DNA of 64,000 bases from Streptomyces pacificus (GTDB lineage: Bacteria; Actinomycetota; Actinomycetes; Streptomycetales; Streptomycetaceae). The notes under the pieces are model-generated. The model saw only the letters and a program-made list of their open reading frames with translations, did no database searches and was not told the origin of the DNA. Positions 55,407-63,646 of this stretch are shown here, in pieces (position 1 is the stretch's first letter; each line of letters opens with the position of its first letter). The DNA lies in assembly GCF_011766325.1 (NCBI RefSeq), contig NZ_BLLG01000002.1:124001-188000 (forward strand), in the 5' to 3' direction. Made by a program: the position numbers and the translations under genes.

Positions 55407-55422
55407 ACTCATATTGTTGAGT
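55407..55422. promoter_or_regulatory. candidate operator ACTCA-N6-TGAGT
   Basis: Perfect 5-bp inverted repeat in an AT-rich patch, 54 bp upstream of the SnoaL-like start. A wider pair TACTCAA (55390-55396) and TTGAGTA (55417-55423) overlaps it. This nested symmetry is typical of MarR/HxlR-type sites. No such regulator is adjacent. Confidence 0.55.
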
Positions 55423-55476
55423 ACACACGGGTCGGGTCGCCGACCCGGCCCGCAGTCCTCCGAGAAGGGAAACCCG

Positions 55477-55902
55477 ATGGAGACCACCGACCGTTTCCGC
55501 GCCGCAGTGGAGCAGCGCGACCTTTCCGCGCTGGACGACCTGTTCACCGAGGACGTCCGCTTCTACAGCCCCGTGAAGTTCACCCCCTTCGAGGGGAGGC
55601 CGATGGTGCTGGGGCTGTTCGGCGTACTGCTGCGGACCTTCGAGGACTTCCGCTACCTCGGGAGGCTCGACGGCACCGCCGAGACCAGCGCGGACGGCGA
55701 CGAGGCGCCCTCGGAGATCCTGCCGTTCCGGGCGGCGGTCGGCGGCAGGGAGGTCCATGGAATCGATCTGCTGCAGTACGACGAGACCGGGCGCATCAAG
55801 GAGTTCACGGTGATGGTCCGCCCGCAGTCGGCGCTGCAGGCCCTGAGCGAGGCCGTGCTCGCGGGCCTCGTCGCCGACGGACTGGTACCCCGCCCCGCCT
55901 GA
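55477..55902 (+). CDS. SnoaL/NTF2-like fold protein
   Basis: 141 residues. FRAAVEQRDLSALDDLFTEDVRFYSPV followed by FEGRPMVLGLFGVL, and RTFEDFRY is the SnoaL-like start; VHGIDLLQYDETGRIKEFTVMVRP is the closing strand pair. Members are polyketide cyclases, isomerases or small ligand-binding proteins. Context gives no substrate. ATG 55477 follows GAGAAGGG. A palindrome upstream suggests it is inducible. Confidence 0.9.
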   Translation: METTDRFRAAVEQRDLSALDDLFTEDVRFYSPVKFTPFEGRPMVLGLFGVLLRTFEDFRYLGRLDGTAETSADGDEAPSEILPFRAAVGGREVHGIDLLQYDETGRIKEFTVMVRPQSALQALSEAVLAGLVADGLVPRPA

Positions 55903-55912
55903 GGCCGGGAAG

Positions 55913-55952
55913 GGCCCCGGGGGCCTGCGGCCCGGCCGGACGCCCCGGGGCC
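55913..55952. terminator. possible terminator hairpin
   Basis: GGCCCCGGGG (55913-55922) can pair with CCCCGGGGCC (55943-55952) across a 20-nt loop, 10 bp after the SnoaL-like stop. The long loop makes this less certain than the other hairpins. Confidence 0.45.
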
Positions 55953-56067
55953 GGTGGAACGGCCGCCGGGCACCCGGCGGTTCCCGCGCCGGCTCCTCCC
56001 CCCCGCAGCGGCGGGAGCGGCCGGGGCTCTTCACCACGCCCGGCTCGACCGGCCCGAGATCCGGCGG

Positions 56068-56937
56068 TCAGCGGGTGCCCGGCGGGCTGAGGGCCTCGGC
56101 CGCCGTTCCGCGCCGGACCAGGCGCTCGTGGTACAGGCGCCCCACGAGCGCCCCTCCGTACACCACGAACCCCACGCCGACCAGCCAGGACTGCACCACG
56201 AGCACCGTCCCGATCGGTCCGTACGTCACCGCGTTCGCGGCGATCAGGGGCGAGAACACGAACTGGGAGAACACCCGCAGACCGAGCAGCCCGAAGGCGG
56301 TGAAGGCGGCCCCCGGGGCCAGCGCCCGCCAGCGCAGCCGGCCGCACAGCAGCAGCCGCTGCGACCACCAGAAGAAGAGGAAGGCGCCGACCAGATCGGC
56401 GGCGGGGATCAGCGCCTGCACCGCGATCGGGGCGCGGGGCGGGGTGGGCGTCCTGACGAAGATCAGCAGCACCCCGACCAGTACCGCCAGCCAGACGACA
56501 TGCCGCCACATGGTGTGCCAGCGCGCGGTGGGCAGGTCCCACACCCGTTCGTAGCCGGTCTGCACCGCGGAACCGAACGTCACCCCGAAGGCGGCGAGCG
56601 CGGCGAGGCCGAGCGCCGTGGTCCGCTGCAGGGCCTCCCCCGGCCGGCCGAAGAGCTCCTGCACCTCCTCCTGCGAGACCTCCGACACCCCGAGGCCCTG
56701 GATCAGCCATCTGGCGAAGCCCTTTCCACTCGCCGGGTCGGCAGCGGCGACGACCACCAGCAGCGGCACCAGGGTGAGGAAGCAGAGCGCCGCGAAGCCC
56801 ATGGCGCGGTGCAGCAGCTCCATCTCGCGCCCGCGGTCCCAGGCGAGCCCGAGCACGGAGGTCCGCACCCGCCGCTGGAACCGTGCGAACCAGCGGCCTG
56901 TCCGGCCACCGTCCGGCTCACCGCATCTGAAGGGCAT
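56068..56937 (-). CDS. YihY/BrkB-family membrane protein
   Basis: 289 residues with about six membrane helices. HRAMGFAALCFLTLVPLLVVVAA, TTALGLAALAAFGVTFGSAVQTGYERVW and YGPIGTVLVVQSWLVGVGFVVYGGALVG match the YihY/BrkB family. Family function is unsettled; the old RNase BN label is wrong. The start is ATG 56937. It is divergent from a large PP2C sensor gene. Confidence 0.88.
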   Translation of the reverse strand: MPFRCGEPDGGRTGRWFARFQRRVRTSVLGLAWDRGREMELLHRAMGFAALCFLTLVPLLVVVAAADPASGKGFARWLIQGLGVSEVSQEEVQELFGRPGEALQRTTALGLAALAAFGVTFGSAVQTGYERVWDLPTARWHTMWRHVVWLAVLVGVLLIFVRTPTPPRAPIAVQALIPAADLVGAFLFFWWSQRLLLCGRLRWRALAPGAAFTAFGLLGLRVFSQFVFSPLIAANAVTYGPIGTVLVVQSWLVGVGFVVYGGALVGRLYHERLVRRGTAAEALSPPGTR

Positions 56938-57174
56938 GTGCCGTGGCTACCCGCAAGTGCACCGCAGGCAGCCCGGGGTGCCGCCGAACGGGTGACCCGG
57001 CCCCACCTCGCGGCCCGGGTGCCCCGCGACGCTCCCGAGACGCCCCGCCCGAGCGCCCGGCACCGCCCCACAGCACTCCCCGCACCACCCCACCCGAGCC
57101 TCTCGGCCGCCCGCAGCCGGCCCGGGGCCGCGACCGGTCGCCCGGGAGGGCGGCCCGGTGCTAGAACTGGGGAC

Positions 57175-59949
57175 ATGATCGGACGTCCCCGCCGGTCCTG
57201 GCTGACGGCAGTGCTGCCGTCCGACCGCCCGCGAACGCCCGGCCGGCTTGAGCGCCCCGGGTGGCGCGGGCGTCTGCGGTCCCTGCTCGACGTGCACAGC
57301 CTGGCCACCCAGGTGTTCCTGCTGCAGGCCCTGGTGATCCTCCTGCTGGTGGTCGCCGCGACCGTCGCCCTGGCCCTGCAGGCGCGCCACGACAGCTACG
57401 ACGACGCCCGCAGCCGCTCCCTCGCCGCCGCCGAGGCGTTCGCATACGCCCCGGGCACGGCAGCGGCCCTCGAATCCCCCGATCCCGGGGCCGCCCTGCA
57501 GCCCACGGCCGACATGGCCCAGCGGGGCGCCGGGGTGGACTTCATCTCCGTGCTGAGCAAGGACGGCGTCCGGTACACCGATCCCGACCCGCAGCTGATC
57601 GGCCGGCGGGTGGCGGGGGACATCTCGAGGGCGGCGGCCGGCGAGGCGTTCACCGAGACCTTCGAGGGCGACCCGCAGGACGCGGTCCGGGCCGTCGTCC
57701 CGGTGCCGGACAGCAGCGGGCGGGTCGTCGGCCTGGTCGCCGCCGGCATCCAGGTCGAGAACGTCGGCGAGCTGCTGCACATGCAGCTGCCGATCGTGCT
57801 GGGCTCGGCCGTGGGCGCCCTGCTGCTGGCCACCGGCGGGGCGGCCCTGGTCAGCCGACGGCTGCGGCGCCAGACCCATGGACTCGGACCCGCCGAGATG
57901 ACCCGGATGTACGAGCACCATGACGCCGTCCTCCACGCGGTGCGCGAGGGTGTGCTGATCATCGGCGGGGACGGTCGACTGCTGCTCGCCAACGACGAGG
58001 CCCGGCGCCTGCTCGACCTCCCGGCCGACGCCGACCGCCGGCCGGTGACCGAGCTGGGCCTCGGCCCGGGCATCACCGGCCTGCTGGTTTCGGGCACGGA
58101 GGTCTCCGACGAGGTGTTCCTGTCCGGGGACCGGCTGCTCGCCGTCAACACCCGGCCCACGGCACCGTACGGCGGTGTGACGGGCCTGGTCGCAAGCCTC
58201 CGCGACACCACCGAGCTGCGTGCCCTGTCAGGCCGGGCGGAGGTGGCCAGGGAGCGGCTGACGCTGCTGTACGAGGCCGGGGTGCGGATCGGCACCACCC
58301 TGGACGTGCGCCGTACCGCTCGGGAGCTGGCCGATGTGGCCGTACCCCGCTTCGCGGACTTCGTCACCGTGGAACTGCTCGACCCGGTACTGCGCGGCGA
58401 CGAGCCCTCCGGCCTCGGCACCATGCGGCGCACGGCGCTCAGCGGCATCGCCGGCGACCATCCGCTGCAGCCGGTCGGGGACGCCGTCCGGACCAACGTC
58501 AGGCCGATGAGCACGGCGCTGGCGAGAGGCCGGGCGCTGCTCGAACCCGACCTCGCCGCATCGGCGACCTGGGGCGGCGAGGACCCGGAAGGGCGGCGGC
58601 GGGCGCTCGAGTACGGCATCCGGTCGCTGATCACGGTCCCACTGCAGGCGCGGGGCGCCGTTCTCGGGCTGGTCAACTACTGGCGGGCGGGCGGCACACC
58701 GCGGTTCGACGAGGACGACACCTCGTTCGCCGAGGAGCTCGCAGCACGCGCTGCCGTGGCCATCGACAACGCCCGGCGGTACACCCGCGAACACGCGATG
58801 GCCGTGACGCTGCAGCGGAGTCTGCTGCCGCGGGACCTCCCGGAACAGGATGCGCTGGAGGTGGCCTGGCGGTACCTGCCGGCGCGGGCCGGCGTCGGCG
58901 GCGACTGGTTCGACGTCATCCCGCTGCCGGGGTTCCGGGTCGCCCTGGTCGTCGGGGACGTGGTGGGGCACGGGATGCATGCCGCGGCCACGATGGGGCG
59001 GCTGCGCACGGCCGTGCTGAACTTCTCGTCCCTGGACATGCCGCCCGCCGATCTGGTGGCCCGCCTGGACGACCTGGTGCTGCGCATCGACGCGGACCAG
59101 CCCCCGGGAACCGACGGCGAGCGGGCGCCGGTGACGGGTGCGACCTGTCTGTACGCGATCTACGACCCGGTGGGCGGGCACTGCACCCTCGCCCATGCCG
59201 GCCATCCGGCACCGGCGATCGTCGATCCCGGGGGCCGGGTGGTCTTCCCCGAGCTGCCCGTGTCACCCCCGCTCGGCGTGGGAGGGCACCCGTTCGACGA
59301 GACCGGGCTGGACCTCGCGGAGGGCAGCCGGCTCGTCCTGTTCACGGACGGTCTGATCGAGGACCGCTCCCGGGACATCGACGAGGGGCTGGCCGGACTC
59401 CGCGACGCTCTGGCGCGGTCCGGACAGACGCCCGAGGAGACCTGCTCGGCCGTGACGGACGCGCTGCTGCCCGGCCAGCCGAGCGATGACATCGCCCTGC
59501 TGGTCGCCCGCACACGGCTCCTCGACCGGGCCGGTACCGCGGAGTGGGACGTGCCGCTCGACCTCTCGGCCGTGTCCCGCGTGCGCGCCGAGGCGGGCCG
59601 GCGCATCTCCGAGTGGGGCCTGGCGGACTCCGTCTTCGTCGCCGAACTCGTCCTCGGCGAGCTGCTCACCAACGCCATGCGGTACGGGGCGGAGCCGGTG
59701 CACGTGCGGCTGCTGCTCGGCCGGACGCTGGTCGTCGAGGTATCCGACGGCAGCAGCACCTCTCCGCATCTGCGACGTGCCGCCGCGACCGACGAGGGCG
59801 GCCGGGGGCTGTTCCTGGTGGCCCAGTTCTCACAGCGCTGGGGAACGCGCTACGTCGGCGCGGGGAAGATCATCTGGGCGGAGCTTGCGCTGGGCGCAGG
59901 ACCGCCGGGGGAAGCGGTGATGGCGCCCGGCGAGGAGGCGGTGACCTGA
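57175..59949 (+). CDS. membrane sensor phosphatase: Cache, PAS, GAF, PP2C (SpoIIE) and HATPase domains
   Basis: 924 residues. A first membrane helix (~45-67), an extracellular Cache-like sensor (70-195, GVDFISVLSKDGVRYTDPDP), a second helix (~205-222), PAS (~245-345, VREGVLIIGGDGRLLLAN), GAF (~355-545), then SpoIIE PP2C (~555-785: LPARAGVGGDWFDVI, VGDVVGHGMHAAATMGRLR, VLFTDGLIEDRS, SDDIALLVAR) and an anti-sigma-type ATPase (~790-910: VLGELLTNAMRYG, EGGRGLFLVAQFS). It unites a phosphatase and an RsbW-like kinase in one chain, so it could both add and remove phosphate on an anti-sigma antagonist. ATG 57175 follows a short GGGGAC site. Confidence 0.94.
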   Translation: MIGRPRRSWLTAVLPSDRPRTPGRLERPGWRGRLRSLLDVHSLATQVFLLQALVILLLVVAATVALALQARHDSYDDARSRSLAAAEAFAYAPGTAAALESPDPGAALQPTADMAQRGAGVDFISVLSKDGVRYTDPDPQLIGRRVAGDISRAAAGEAFTETFEGDPQDAVRAVVPVPDSSGRVVGLVAAGIQVENVGELLHMQLPIVLGSAVGALLLATGGAALVSRRLRRQTHGLGPAEMTRMYEHHDAVLHAVREGVLIIGGDGRLLLANDEARRLLDLPADADRRPVTELGLGPGITGLLVSGTEVSDEVFLSGDRLLAVNTRPTAPYGGVTGLVASLRDTTELRALSGRAEVARERLTLLYEAGVRIGTTLDVRRTARELADVAVPRFADFVTVELLDPVLRGDEPSGLGTMRRTALSGIAGDHPLQPVGDAVRTNVRPMSTALARGRALLEPDLAASATWGGEDPEGRRRALEYGIRSLITVPLQARGAVLGLVNYWRAGGTPRFDEDDTSFAEELAARAAVAIDNARRYTREHAMAVTLQRSLLPRDLPEQDALEVAWRYLPARAGVGGDWFDVIPLPGFRVALVVGDVVGHGMHAAATMGRLRTAVLNFSSLDMPPADLVARLDDLVLRIDADQPPGTDGERAPVTGATCLYAIYDPVGGHCTLAHAGHPAPAIVDPGGRVVFPELPVSPPLGVGGHPFDETGLDLAEGSRLVLFTDGLIEDRSRDIDEGLAGLRDALARSGQTPEETCSAVTDALLPGQPSDDIALLVARTRLLDRAGTAEWDVPLDLSAVSRVRAEAGRRISEWGLADSVFVAELVLGELLTNAMRYGAEPVHVRLLLGRTLVVEVSDGSSTSPHLRRAAATDEGGRGLFLVAQFSQRWGTRYVGAGKIIWAELALGAGPPGEAVMAPGEEAVT

Positions 59950-60066
59950 ACGGGGTCCGTCGGCCTCCGGGGAACGGGCCGGGCGGCCGGCCCCCTCGAA
60001 CGCCCGCCGGCGCGTGGGCCGGCGGGCCGGCCGCTGCCGGCCCGGGGCTTCGGCGGAAGGCCGGGT

Positions 60067-60103
60067 GTGAGCGGCGCCCGCCGAAGTGGCGGGCGCCGCT
60101 CAC
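60067..60103. terminator. bidirectional hairpin terminator
   Basis: Perfect 16-bp stem (GTGAGCGGCGCCCGCC with 60088-60103) with the loop GAAGT, between the convergent sensor-phosphatase gene and the small DUF6296-like gene. Confidence 0.88.
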
Positions 60104-60130
60104 GAGGCCCGGCGCCCTGTGGGGCCGCCT

Positions 60131-60376
60131 TCAGGGCTGGATCACGGGCCTTGCCTCGACGCCGGACGCCGGCTGCTGGTGCCCGCCGCTGGCGATCATC
60201 CGCACCTCACCGCGGTCACTGATCTCCGCCTGGACGATTCCGGTGTCGTCGGCGTAGATCGGGTGTCCGCCCGGCCCCTTGCGGTCGGTGGGGTGGACGA
60301 CCACCGCGTCCTCGCCCTCGGCCGCCGAGGCGGCACCGCCTGCGAAGACCAGTTCGAAACCCTCGTCGCGACCCAT
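60131..60376 (-). CDS. small protein, DUF6296-like
   Basis: 81 residues from ATG 60376, six bases after GAGGAGG. FELVFAGG, VVVHPTDRKGPGGHPIYADD, TGIVQAEISDRGEVRMIASG and HQQPASG read as a compact beta-rich domain resembling DUF6296 proteins of Streptomyces (name from memory, not checked). Cytoplasmic, no cysteines. It is a single gene ending at a strong hairpin. Confidence 0.78.
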   Translation of the reverse strand: MGRDEGFELVFAGGAASAAEGEDAVVVHPTDRKGPGGHPIYADDTGIVQAEISDRGEVRMIASGGHQQPASGVEARPVIQP

Positions 60377-60667
60377 GTGGCCTCCTCTGCGATACGCCGC
60401 ACTTCGCGTCCGGCTGCAGCATCGAATGGCCATTATGCGACTTTTATCCGCTTTGCTCATCACCAGGCCGGATCGCCCACCGAAGGACCCCACCCCCACC
60501 CCCACCCGCCGTGAAGCCGCACCCGCCCTGGGGCGCCGGCCCGTCCGCGGCGATTCCGGGCGGGCCGCCGAAAGCCCGCACCCGGCCGCGCCGGGCGAAT
60601 CCTGCCGCGCCGGGCGAATCCGGCACACCCGCACGAGGTGACGGGACCGCACCCGGAGGCACCCATA

Positions 60668-60681
60668 TACCCCGGGGGGTA
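60668..60681. promoter_or_regulatory. CstR/CsoR-type operator 1, TACCCC-GG-GGGGTA
   Basis: Perfect 6-bp arms around GG, the typical site of CsoR/CstR tetramers. It lies 60 bp upstream of the CstB-like start and 34 bp before operator 2. Confidence 0.85.
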
Positions 60682-60701
60682 CTCATGCTACGGTGAATTA
60701 A

Positions 60702-60715
60702 TACCCCAGGGGGTA
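60702..60715. promoter_or_regulatory. CstR/CsoR-type operator 2, TACCCC-AG-GGGGTA
   Basis: Perfect arms around AG, 25 bp upstream of the CstB-like start, placed to block the promoter or early transcription. Confidence 0.87.
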
Positions 60716-60740
60716 ATTTCCGTCCGAAGGGAGTCTCCGC

Positions 60741-62111
60741 GTGTTCTTCGTCGACACCATCGAGCTGGAAGGGCTCGGCAACCGCAGCTATCTGGCAGGC
60801 GGTGGACTGACGGCGGTGGCCGTCGACCCACCGCGCGACATCGACCGGGTACTCGGCGCGGCCGCCCGGCGAGGTGTGCGGATCTCCCATGTGGCGGAGA
60901 CCCATGTCCACAACGACTACGTCAGCGGCGGCCTGGAGCTGGCCCGGATCACGGGGGCCGCGTATCTGGTACCGGCGGGTGCGCGCGTCTCCTTCGCGCG
61001 CATCGCGGTGTCCGACGGCGACGCGGTCGGAATCGACGCCGGAATCACGCTGCGGGCGATGGCCACGCCCGGTCACACACCGCACCACACCTCCTATGTG
61101 CTGCACGACGGGGACCGGCCGGTGGCCGCGTTCACCGGCGGCTCCCTCCTCATCGGCACGGTCGGCCGACCGGACCTGGTCGAGCCGCGGCTGACCGAGC
61201 GGCTGGCCAGGGCGCAGCACGCCTCGGCGCACCGCCTGGCCGCCGAACTGCCGGACGCCACCGCGGTACTGCCCACACACGGCTTCGGCAGCTTCTGCTC
61301 CTCGGCGCAGACCGGGGCGGGCGCGACCACCATCGGCCGGGAGAAGGCCGGCAACCCGGCGCTCGGCGTCGACGTGGACGCCTTCGTCGCGGACCTGCTG
61401 GCGGGCCTGGACGACAGACCCGCGTACTACACCCACATGGGCCCGGCCAACACAGCCGGCCCCGCGCCGGTGGACCTGACCCCACCCGCCGTCGCCGGCG
61501 CCGAGGAGATCGCCGCGCGCCTCGCGGCCGGAGAGTGGGTCGTGGACCTGCGCAACCGGGTGGCATTCGCCGAAGGGCATGTGGCCGGGTCCTTCAACTT
61601 CGAGGCCGGCGGCAAGCTCGCCACCCATCTCGCCTGGATGGTCCCGTGGGGCAAGCCGGTGACCCTGCTCGCCGAGTCGGCGGAGCAACTGGCCGGCGCC
61701 CAGCGCGAACTGGTCAGGGTCGGCATCGACCGCCCGGCCGCCGCGGCCACCGGAGGTCCCGGCCGGTGGATACGGGACGGTGAGGCCGCCGCCTCGTTCC
61801 CCCGCTCCACCTTCGCCGGGCTCGCCGGGCGGGACGGCGGGCGGGATCGCGGGCGCGTGGTGATCCTCGACGTACGCCGTGACTCCGAGCGTGCCGGCGG
61901 CTGGATCGAGGGCTCCGTGCACATCCCCGTCCACGAACTGCACGGCCGCCTCGGCGAGGTCCCCGGCGGAACGGTGTGGGTGCACTGCGCGGGCGGCATG
62001 CGGGCGGCCATCGCCGCCTCGCTGCTGGATGCCGCCGGCCGGGACGTGGTCGCCGTGGACGACGGCTTCGACGCCGCCCGCGCGGCCGGACTGCCCCTGG
62101 CCTCCGGCTGA
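60741..62111 (+). CDS. cstB: CstB-like persulfide dioxygenase-sulfurtransferase (MBL fold plus two rhodanese domains)
   Basis: 456 residues from GTG 60741 behind GAAGGGAG. Residues 1-~240 are an ETHE1/persulfide-dioxygenase-type metallo-beta-lactamase domain: ETHVHNDYVSGG (H55, H57, D59), TPGHTPHHTSY and GSLLIGTVGRPDLVEP give the iron ligands. Residues ~255-340 are a rhodanese fold (VVDLRNRVAFAEGHVAGSFN) whose active-site Cys is missing (LLAESAEQ). Residues ~370-456 are an active rhodanese with WVHCAGGMRAA. That three-part layout matches CstB, which converts persulfides and sulfite to thiosulfate. It heads the sulfur operon under two CstR-type operators. Confidence 0.92.
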   Translation: MFFVDTIELEGLGNRSYLAGGGLTAVAVDPPRDIDRVLGAAARRGVRISHVAETHVHNDYVSGGLELARITGAAYLVPAGARVSFARIAVSDGDAVGIDAGITLRAMATPGHTPHHTSYVLHDGDRPVAAFTGGSLLIGTVGRPDLVEPRLTERLARAQHASAHRLAAELPDATAVLPTHGFGSFCSSAQTGAGATTIGREKAGNPALGVDVDAFVADLLAGLDDRPAYYTHMGPANTAGPAPVDLTPPAVAGAEEIAARLAAGEWVVDLRNRVAFAEGHVAGSFNFEAGGKLATHLAWMVPWGKPVTLLAESAEQLAGAQRELVRVGIDRPAAAATGGPGRWIRDGEAAASFPRSTFAGLAGRDGGRDRGRVVILDVRRDSERAGGWIEGSVHIPVHELHGRLGEVPGGTVWVHCAGGMRAAIAASLLDAAGRDVVAVDDGFDAARAAGLPLASG

Positions 62112-62147
62112 CTCCCGGATCCGCCCCCGAACCGAGGAAGGAACGCG

Positions 62148-62513
62148 ATGCCCCTCTTCCGACCGCATCCACCACGCGTCACGGTCGACACGGCCCTCCG
62201 GCGAACCAGCGGTGACCGGCCCGGCGCCGTACTGCTGGACGTCCGCGAGCAGCCCGAGTGGGACGACGGCCACGCCCCCGACGCCGTGCACCTCCCGCTG
62301 TCGCGGCTGCTCGCCGGAAGGGCCCTGCCGCCCGGAGCGGCCGGCCGGACCCTGCTGGTGATCTGCCGCAGCGGGCGGAGGTCCCGGGAAGCGGCGGAGG
62401 TCCTCGCCCGACGCGGAGCGCGGGCGGCGGACGTCGAGGGTGGCATGATCGCGTGGGCCGCCGCCGGGCACCCGGTCGTCGGCGAGCGCGGGAACGGCGG
62501 CCGCACGGCGTGA
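62148..62513 (+). CDS. single-domain rhodanese
   Basis: 121 residues. LLDVREQPEWDDGHAPDAVHLPLS is the entry motif and VICRSGRRSREAAEVL the active-site loop with Cys73. Such domains carry sulfane sulfur as a persulfide. ATG 62148 follows GAGGAAGGA, 36 bp after cstB; its stop overlaps the permease start by 4 bp. It likely passes sulfur between cellular thiols and CstB. Confidence 0.93.
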   Translation: MPLFRPHPPRVTVDTALRRTSGDRPGAVLLDVREQPEWDDGHAPDAVHLPLSRLLAGRALPPGAAGRTLLVICRSGRRSREAAEVLARRGARAADVEGGMIAWAAAGHPVVGERGNGGRTA

Positions 62514-63253
62514 CCCCGCTCGTCCTCGCTCTCGCCGCCGGAGCCGTCGTCGGCCTCTCGCTCGGGGCCCTCGGTGGTGGCGGCGGCGTCCTCGCCGTAC
62601 CGGCACTGGTCTACCTGCTCGGATTCACTCCGGCGGCGGCCACCACGGCCGCCCTGGTCATCGTCGCCGTCACCGCGGCCACCGCCCTCTATGCGCATGC
62701 TCGCGACGGAGATCTGGCGTGGCGGACCGGGGCGCTGTTCGCCTCGGCGGGTGTCGCTCCCGCCTTCCTCGCCGGAGCCGCGGCCGAACGGCTGCCCGCG
62801 GCGGTCCTGACCGGGGCGTTCGCGGCCGTCGCCACCCTCGCGGCCCTGCGGATGCTCCGGCCCTCCACGGCCGCGGCACCGGCCCGGATCCGTCCCGGCG
62901 GGGTGGCCGCGGCCGGGGCCGGGCTGGGGGCCGTGACCGGGCTGCTGGGAGTGGGCGGGGGATTCCTCGCCGTCCCGGCGCTGGTGAACGCGGTGGGGCT
63001 GCGGATGCGGCAGGCGGTGGGCACCAGTCTGCTCGTCATCACCGTCAACTCCCTCGTCGCGCTCACCGCGCGCACGGGGACCGGCGGGGATCTGCGCTGG
63101 GAGCTGGTCGCGCCCTTCGCCGGGGCCGCGACCCTCGGCGCATGGGACGGCAAGCGGCTCGCCGCGAGGCTCTCCGGCGCCCGGCTGCGGAAGATTTTCG
63201 CCGTCCTTCTGCTGGCGGTGGCCGCGTTCATGTTCGCCGATGTGATCGTCTGA
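62510..63253 (+). CDS. TauE/SafE-family sulfur anion permease
   Basis: 247 residues with about eight membrane helices. Two internal repeats begin VVGLSLGALGGGGGVLAVPALVYLLG (split) and AVTGLLGVGGGFLAVPALVNAVGL, the TauE/SafE glycine signature. It probably moves sulfite, thiosulfate or another sulfur compound produced by the operon; direction is not set by sequence. GTG 62510 overlaps the rhodanese stop. Confidence 0.92.
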   Translation: MTPLVLALAAGAVVGLSLGALGGGGGVLAVPALVYLLGFTPAAATTAALVIVAVTAATALYAHARDGDLAWRTGALFASAGVAPAFLAGAAAERLPAAVLTGAFAAVATLAALRMLRPSTAAAPARIRPGGVAAAGAGLGAVTGLLGVGGGFLAVPALVNAVGLRMRQAVGTSLLVITVNSLVALTARTGTGGDLRWELVAPFAGAATLGAWDGKRLAARLSGARLRKIFAVLLLAVAAFMFADVIV

Positions 63254-63278
63254 ACGAACCGGCTGCCCGCGGAGCCGG

Positions 63279-63575
<297 letters not shown>

Positions 63576-63583
63576 TCAAGAAA

Positions 63584-63597
63584 TACCCCCAGGGGTA
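63584..63597. promoter_or_regulatory. CstR/CsoR-type operator 3, TACCCC-CA-GGGGTA
   Basis: Perfect arms around CA between the divergent cstR-like gene and the last rhodanese gene, placed to control both. A GCCCCTGGGGGG half-like segment follows at 63605-63616. Confidence 0.87.
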
Positions 63598-63646
63598 ATA
63601 TAGAGCCCCTGGGGGGAACCGTCGACACCCAAGGATGACACCCGCC

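Larger units (their letters stand above)
60377..60740. other. 364-bp divergent region holding the cst operators
   Basis: The part near 60377-60470 is relatively AT-rich (upstream of the DUF6296-like gene). The middle is GC-rich without a gene. The end carries two TACCCC-N2-GGGGTA operators and an AT-rich core (TGAATTAATACC) likely to be the -10 region of the cst promoter. Confidence 0.6.
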
